Part shown: positions 60,783 through 64,000 of the stretch, in pieces
How the letters are laid out: the number at the start of each line of letters is the position of its first letter
How positions within the stretch are numbered: the first letter of the stretch is position 1
Origin: Micavibrio sp. UBA2137
GTDB lineage: Bacteria > Pseudomonadota > Alphaproteobacteria > Micavibrionales > Micavibrionaceae
Assembly (NCBI GenBank): GCA_002328415.1
Contig: DCXL01000004.1
Coordinates: forward strand, 186,001 to 250,000
Direction of reading: 5' to 3'
DNA length: 64,000 bases
Program-made: the position numbers and the translations under genes
Notes under the pieces: generated by a model
What the model saw: only the letters and a program-made list of their open reading frames with translations
The model's database searches: none
Told to the model about the DNA's origin: nothing

Positions 60783-62363
60783 TTACAAATCATCTTCTTT
60801 GCGAAAACATAGCAAGCAAAAGGATGCGAATGCAAAGCACAGCACTACAAAGCCATTATTACCAATCTTCGAATAAAGAGTTGGTGGAATCGGGGCGACA
60901 TAGTGCACATCAATTACGCCTTCATGCATAAGAGGAAGTTTTTCAAGTGTTCTGCCGTAGGGATCGACACCAATTGAAATGCCTGTATTGGCACTCCTGT
61001 ACACAGAAACACCTTCTTCTATTGCACGATAAATTGCATTTTCTACATGTTGATAGGGGCCTGGGGCATTACCGTACCAAGCGTCATTTGTAATATTAAT
61101 AAGCATATCAGGACGCTGATTAGGTAACCTTACATGACCAGGAAAAAGGATTTCGTAGCAAATGAGTGGTGAAAAGCTTGGAAATTTGCCAATTTTGAGC
61201 GTTCTGAGCCCAGATCCGAATTCCATTCCAGAAAATTTTGTAACGGCCTCAATGGGAATAATGTCTGAAAAAGGCATGTATTCACCAAAGGGAACGAGGT
61301 GAAATTTATCATAGGTTTCAAGAACGCGGCCTCTTGCATCAAAAAGATAAGAGCTATTATAAAATTGTCGTTCACTGTTATGTGTTTCACTGCGCATGGC
61401 GCCTGCATAAAGCAGAACTTGAGCGTCCTTTAGATCCATTTCGTTAAAAAATGTCTCAAGTGCAATATAAGCCATAGGTGAAGCCAACATACGCTCGTTT
61501 AAGGCGGTTTCAGGTAAAACGATGATGATGTTATCGGCTTCACTCATTCTTAGGGAGAAGGGCGTGAGGGCCAAATTAACCATTTTAAGAATATGTTGGT
61601 CGTAATAGGCGCTATTCCATTTATCAGCCTGTGGAATATTTGGCTGAACCAGTCGAATGTAAGTGCCACCTTTTTCGTAGCTATTTTCGAGCGGGTTTGA
61701 TGCCAACCGCAACCCGCCCCAAAGTGTTAGTGCTAATAGGAAACCGATAATCGCAATAACGGGCACAAATCTTGGGCGAAACTTTTTTTCCAGAAATATT
61801 AGGGCGAACGTATTTGCAAGCAGGAGCGTGAAAAGCGCGAGCACAAAAGGTCCAAATAAGCTCAGAGACTGCAAAAGAGGCAAATTCCAGCCCCATATAT
61901 AGGCAGGCATATTCCACGGAAAACCTGTAAAGCAATAGGCACGCGCATATTCTGAAATGGCCAGAAAGACTGCGAATATGGTGGCTTGTTTCAAAGGCGA
62001 AAGTGGCACAAGTCTGCGCACAATTAAAAAGGAAAGTGAGGCAAATGCGGCAAAAAAAGCAAGAAGCGCAGGTAGGCCAGAGACAGCCAGTGGTAGCGCC
62101 CAGACATAAGGGTTGTTGTCTACAAGAAGAGCGTTGCCTGTCCACCAGAGTGCAGATACGAAGAAGGCAAATCCCCAGACCCAGCCGAGTGCAAACGCCT
62201 TAAACCTATTGGCAAGCCTGAGTTGTGCGAGTGCGAAGAACAAAGCGCCATAGGAGATAAGCGCAAGGGGGGAAATATGATATGGAGCAAACCCAAATCC
62301 ACCAACTGCTCCTGCAACAAGAAGTGTAAGGAACACTAATTTTCCATGGAAAAGCTTTGCCAT
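60783..62363 (-). CDS. lnt: Apolipoprotein N-acyltransferase
   Basis: Lnt adds the third acyl chain to lipoproteins in the inner membrane. The 526-residue protein has several N-terminal hydrophobic helices (10-45, 90-115, 125-200) followed by a nitrilase-like periplasmic domain whose catalytic triad is E285 (VLPETALNE), K353 (DKFHLVPFG) and C402 (LICYEI). It is followed 82 bases later by the XRE gene and preceded by corC 10 bases away. Confidence 0.95.
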   Translation of the reverse strand: MAKLFHGKLVFLTLLVAGAVGGFGFAPYHISPLALISYGALFFALAQLRLANRFKAFALGWVWGFAFFVSALWWTGNALLVDNNPYVWALPLAVSGLPALLAFFAAFASLSFLIVRRLVPLSPLKQATIFAVFLAISEYARAYCFTGFPWNMPAYIWGWNLPLLQSLSLFGPFVLALFTLLLANTFALIFLEKKFRPRFVPVIAIIGFLLALTLWGGLRLASNPLENSYEKGGTYIRLVQPNIPQADKWNSAYYDQHILKMVNLALTPFSLRMSEADNIIIVLPETALNERMLASPMAYIALETFFNEMDLKDAQVLLYAGAMRSETHNSERQFYNSSYLFDARGRVLETYDKFHLVPFGEYMPFSDIIPIEAVTKFSGMEFGSGLRTLKIGKFPSFSPLICYEILFPGHVRLPNQRPDMLINITNDAWYGNAPGPYQHVENAIYRAIEEGVSVYRSANTGISIGVDPYGRTLEKLPLMHEGVIDVHYVAPIPPTLYSKIGNNGFVVLCFAFASFCLLCFRKEDDL

Positions 62364-62372
62364 GATAATGGG

Positions 62373-63272
62373 CTACTCTGTTTTGGGCTTGGTGACGACA
62401 GGTTTTAATTCGCGAAATTTAACCTTTTTGATACGTCTTGGGTCAGCATCCAGAATCTCGAAAAAGAGACTTGTTTTCTCATCCTTGAGGATTTCACCAC
62501 GCACGGGCAAACGTCCGATTGTCGCTGAAATCAATCCACCGATTGTTTCTGCATCCTCGTCAATATCGCATTCTTCGAAACTGCGTCCGATAACTTCCTC
62601 AACATCAGATAAATATGTGCGCGCATCAGCAATATATTCGCCTTTCCCAAGTTCGATGATTTTTTTGCGGTCGGCTAAATCATACTCGTCCTGAAATTCA
62701 CCAAGAACTGCCTCGATGATATCACCAATTGTAACTAAGCCATCAATACCGCCATATTCATCAACCACCAAAATCATGTGACGACGTTGGCTCTGCATCA
62801 TATGCATCAAGTCAAGCACGGGCATGGCGGGCGAGGTAATAGGCACAGTTTTAAGCAGTGCGCGAATATCAATCTTGTTACCTTTAGCAAGCTCGGCAAT
62901 CACATCCTTAATGTGAATACTTCCTATAATGTTATCGAGGCTATCCTGATAAATAGGGAAACGACTAAATTGTACCTTTGAAAACAGTTCAAAAAGCTCC
63001 GCTTGATCCGTATTAACATCAACAGCCACAATATCAGCGCGGGGGATCATGACGTCATCTGCGTTCAGGTCACGCAATGAAATTACATTACGAATGAGGA
63101 GCTGCTCCTGATCAGAGGTTAGCTCATCATCCTCGGCCGCTTCCTCAAAATAGGCATCAACTGCCTCTTTTAATGTTGTGGTTTCGGATTTGCCCTTGCT
63201 GAATAAATTAAGCTTAGAAAGAAAGCTCTGTTTTTCAGACGTATTGCTTGGCGGTGTGTTTAATTGGCTCAT
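62373..63272 (-). CDS. CorC/HlyC-type CBS-domain protein
   Basis: A 299-residue cytosolic protein: two CBS domains (VMIPRADIVAVDVN... and PAMPVLDLMHMMQSQRRHMILVVDEYGGIDGLVTIGDIIEAVLGEF) and a CorC_HlyC domain (ADARTYLSDVEEVIG, AETIGGLISATIGRLPVRGE). Such proteins are linked to magnesium/cobalt efflux, but the mechanism is uncertain. It follows ybeY and precedes lnt, the usual order. Confidence 0.92.
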   Translation of the reverse strand: MSQLNTPPSNTSEKQSFLSKLNLFSKGKSETTTLKEAVDAYFEEAAEDDELTSDQEQLLIRNVISLRDLNADDVMIPRADIVAVDVNTDQAELFELFSKVQFSRFPIYQDSLDNIIGSIHIKDVIAELAKGNKIDIRALLKTVPITSPAMPVLDLMHMMQSQRRHMILVVDEYGGIDGLVTIGDIIEAVLGEFQDEYDLADRKKIIELGKGEYIADARTYLSDVEEVIGRSFEECDIDEDAETIGGLISATIGRLPVRGEILKDEKTSLFFEILDADPRRIKKVKFRELKPVVTKPKTE

Positions 63273-63295
63273 AAGTGACTTTAATATAGAGGCTA

Positions 63296-63784
63296 TTATG
63301 CGTCTTGATAAGGGTTTTTTATATTCATTTTTGCAAGAATTTTGATTTCGAGCGCTTCCATTTCCTCGGCTTCATCATCTTCCTCGTGATCATAGCCCAA
63401 GAGATGCAGCAGCCCATGTAAACAAAGATGCTTGAAATGGCTCTCAATAGACTTGCCTTCAGCCTCCGCCTCAGCAACCAGCACTTCATAGGCAAGGATA
63501 ATATCACCGAGCTCGCTTATCTCATCGGCCTGTTCGGGCAGCATGTCTAATGCATCATATGGGAATGACAGCACGTTCGTTGGTTTGTCTTTTTGACGAT
63601 AAGTGGCGTTTAAGTCTTGAACGGTCTTTGAATCACTTAAAACGACACTGACCTCGCTCTCCGAGATATCATGTTCAGGTTTTAGGTGGTCTGCAAATGT
63701 CTCAAACAGGCTGGAAATATCGTCATCGGAAAATTCTTTCCAATGACTTTTGTTGTTTGAATTGCGTACAATATTAATATCCAT
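63296..63784 (-). CDS. ybeY: Endoribonuclease YbeY
   Basis: YbeY is a single-strand endoribonuclease of rRNA maturation and ribosome quality control. The 162-residue protein has the metal site H123-H127-H133 in HGLLHLLGYDH, and TNVLSFPYD and GDIILAYE before it. It overlaps the phoH gene by 11 bases. Confidence 0.95.
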   Translation of the reverse strand: MDINIVRNSNNKSHWKEFSDDDISSLFETFADHLKPEHDISESEVSVVLSDSKTVQDLNATYRQKDKPTNVLSFPYDALDMLPEQADEISELGDIILAYEVLVAEAEAEGKSIESHFKHLCLHGLLHLLGYDHEEDDEAEEMEALEIKILAKMNIKNPYQDA

Positions 63785-64000
63785 GACTTGATTGGTCGTA
63801 GGCGCGCAGAATTTTGGCGACTAGTGTATGTCTCACAACATCATTATGGTCAAATTCAACAAAAGCAACTTCCTTAATGTCCTTTAAAATGGCATCTGCC
63901 TCTTTCAGGCCAGAGATTTGATTGGGCAGTAGGTCAATTTGATGTGGGTCGCCGTTAATAATCATCTTTGAGCCATCACCCATACGGCTAAGAAACATCT
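63774..64000 (-). CDS. phoH: PhoH-like ATPase, C-terminal part (truncated by window)
   Basis: Only the last 75 or so residues are visible; the gene runs off the window. The segment with INGDPHQIDLLPNQISGLKEADAIL and VVRHTLVAKILRAYDQ is the end of the PhoH (YbeZ) ATPase, which acts with YbeY. The true start is outside the window, so the internal methionine at the edge is not the start. It overlaps ybeY by 11 bases. Confidence 0.92.
   Translation of the reverse strand, partial: MFLSRMGDGSKMIINGDPHQIDLLPNQISGLKEADAILKDIKEVAFVEFDHNDVVRHTLVAKILRAYDQSSHGY

Noticed and set aside
1..64000. CRISPR arrays, insertion sequences, prophage genes or rRNA operons
   Set aside because: No regularly spaced repeats, transposases, integrases or rRNA sequences were seen.

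Overview
The window is a gene-dense stretch (no gap over 300 bases) of an alphaproteobacterial chromosome of modest GC, roughly 40-45% by eye. The assignment rests on the block phoH-ybeY-corC-lnt-XRE regulator-metK-trmB-rimP-nusA-infB-rbfA-truB-rpsO-pnp, on alphaproteobacterial families such as the DUF4167 and DUF1491 proteins, on a SUF iron-sulfur operon headed by an Rrf2 regulator, and on a palindromic intergenic repeat of the type scattered through many alphaproteobacterial genomes. The order cannot be fixed from the sequence. No phage, insertion sequence, CRISPR array or rRNA is visible; the one tRNA is tRNA-Ser(GCU).

Layout. 1-6.8 kb (+): translation termination (prfA, prmC), a DUF4167 protein, clpB and a Mur ligase. 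6.8-9.1 kb (-): an M17 aminopeptidase and a lipase-like hydrolase. 9.2-14.6 kb: slyX, a GIY-YIG protein, a BaiN-type flavoprotein, an ArsC/Spx-like protein, a ClpA-like protein with a single AAA+ module, and an aldehyde dehydrogenase. 14.6-22.2 kb (-): two membrane-protein genes, tRNA-Ser, a TerD protein and the gatCAB genes with two secreted cysteine-rich paralogues inserted between gatA and gatB. 22.3-30.7 kb (mostly +): ruvX, a YgjP-like metallopeptidase (-), a CobD-like membrane protein, rpmB, an atypical tgt, then an apparent operon of a degenerate GGDEF-like protein, a PAS histidine kinase, a DUF1491 protein and prfC.

30.9-37.8 kb (+): the complete suf operon (Rrf2 regulator, sufB, a membrane-anchored unknown, a GNAT acetyltransferase, sufC, sufD, sufS, sufT, sufA) with a good promoter and an operator-like inverted repeat. 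38.0-40.5 kb (-): three unknown genes, including a 42-residue one, then dusA. 40.6-45.3 kb (+): an SH3-like secreted protein, an unknown gene, and fabA-fabB-VOC-fabI for unsaturated fatty acid synthesis and elongation. 45.3-49.2 kb (-): an unknown gene, a glycerophosphodiester phosphodiesterase and pnp. 49.5-51.5 kb (+): gpmA, a GtrB-like glycosyltransferase and gtrA, separating pnp from rpsO. 51.5-64 kb (-): the translation block back to a truncated phoH.

Themes. Most genes serve translation, RNA processing, proteolysis, Fe-S assembly and fatty acid synthesis. The unusual content lies in genes inserted into otherwise conserved operons: the eight-cysteine pair inside gatCAB, the unknown inside suf, the VOC gene inside fab, a 75-codon gene in the nusA-infB slot, and the opposite-strand cassette between rpsO and pnp. 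Other departures are a queuosine-type transglycosylase lacking its zinc cysteines and a D2-only ClpA. I did not find a clear undescribed defence or metabolic system; the eight-cysteine pair and the Tgt variant are the best leads.
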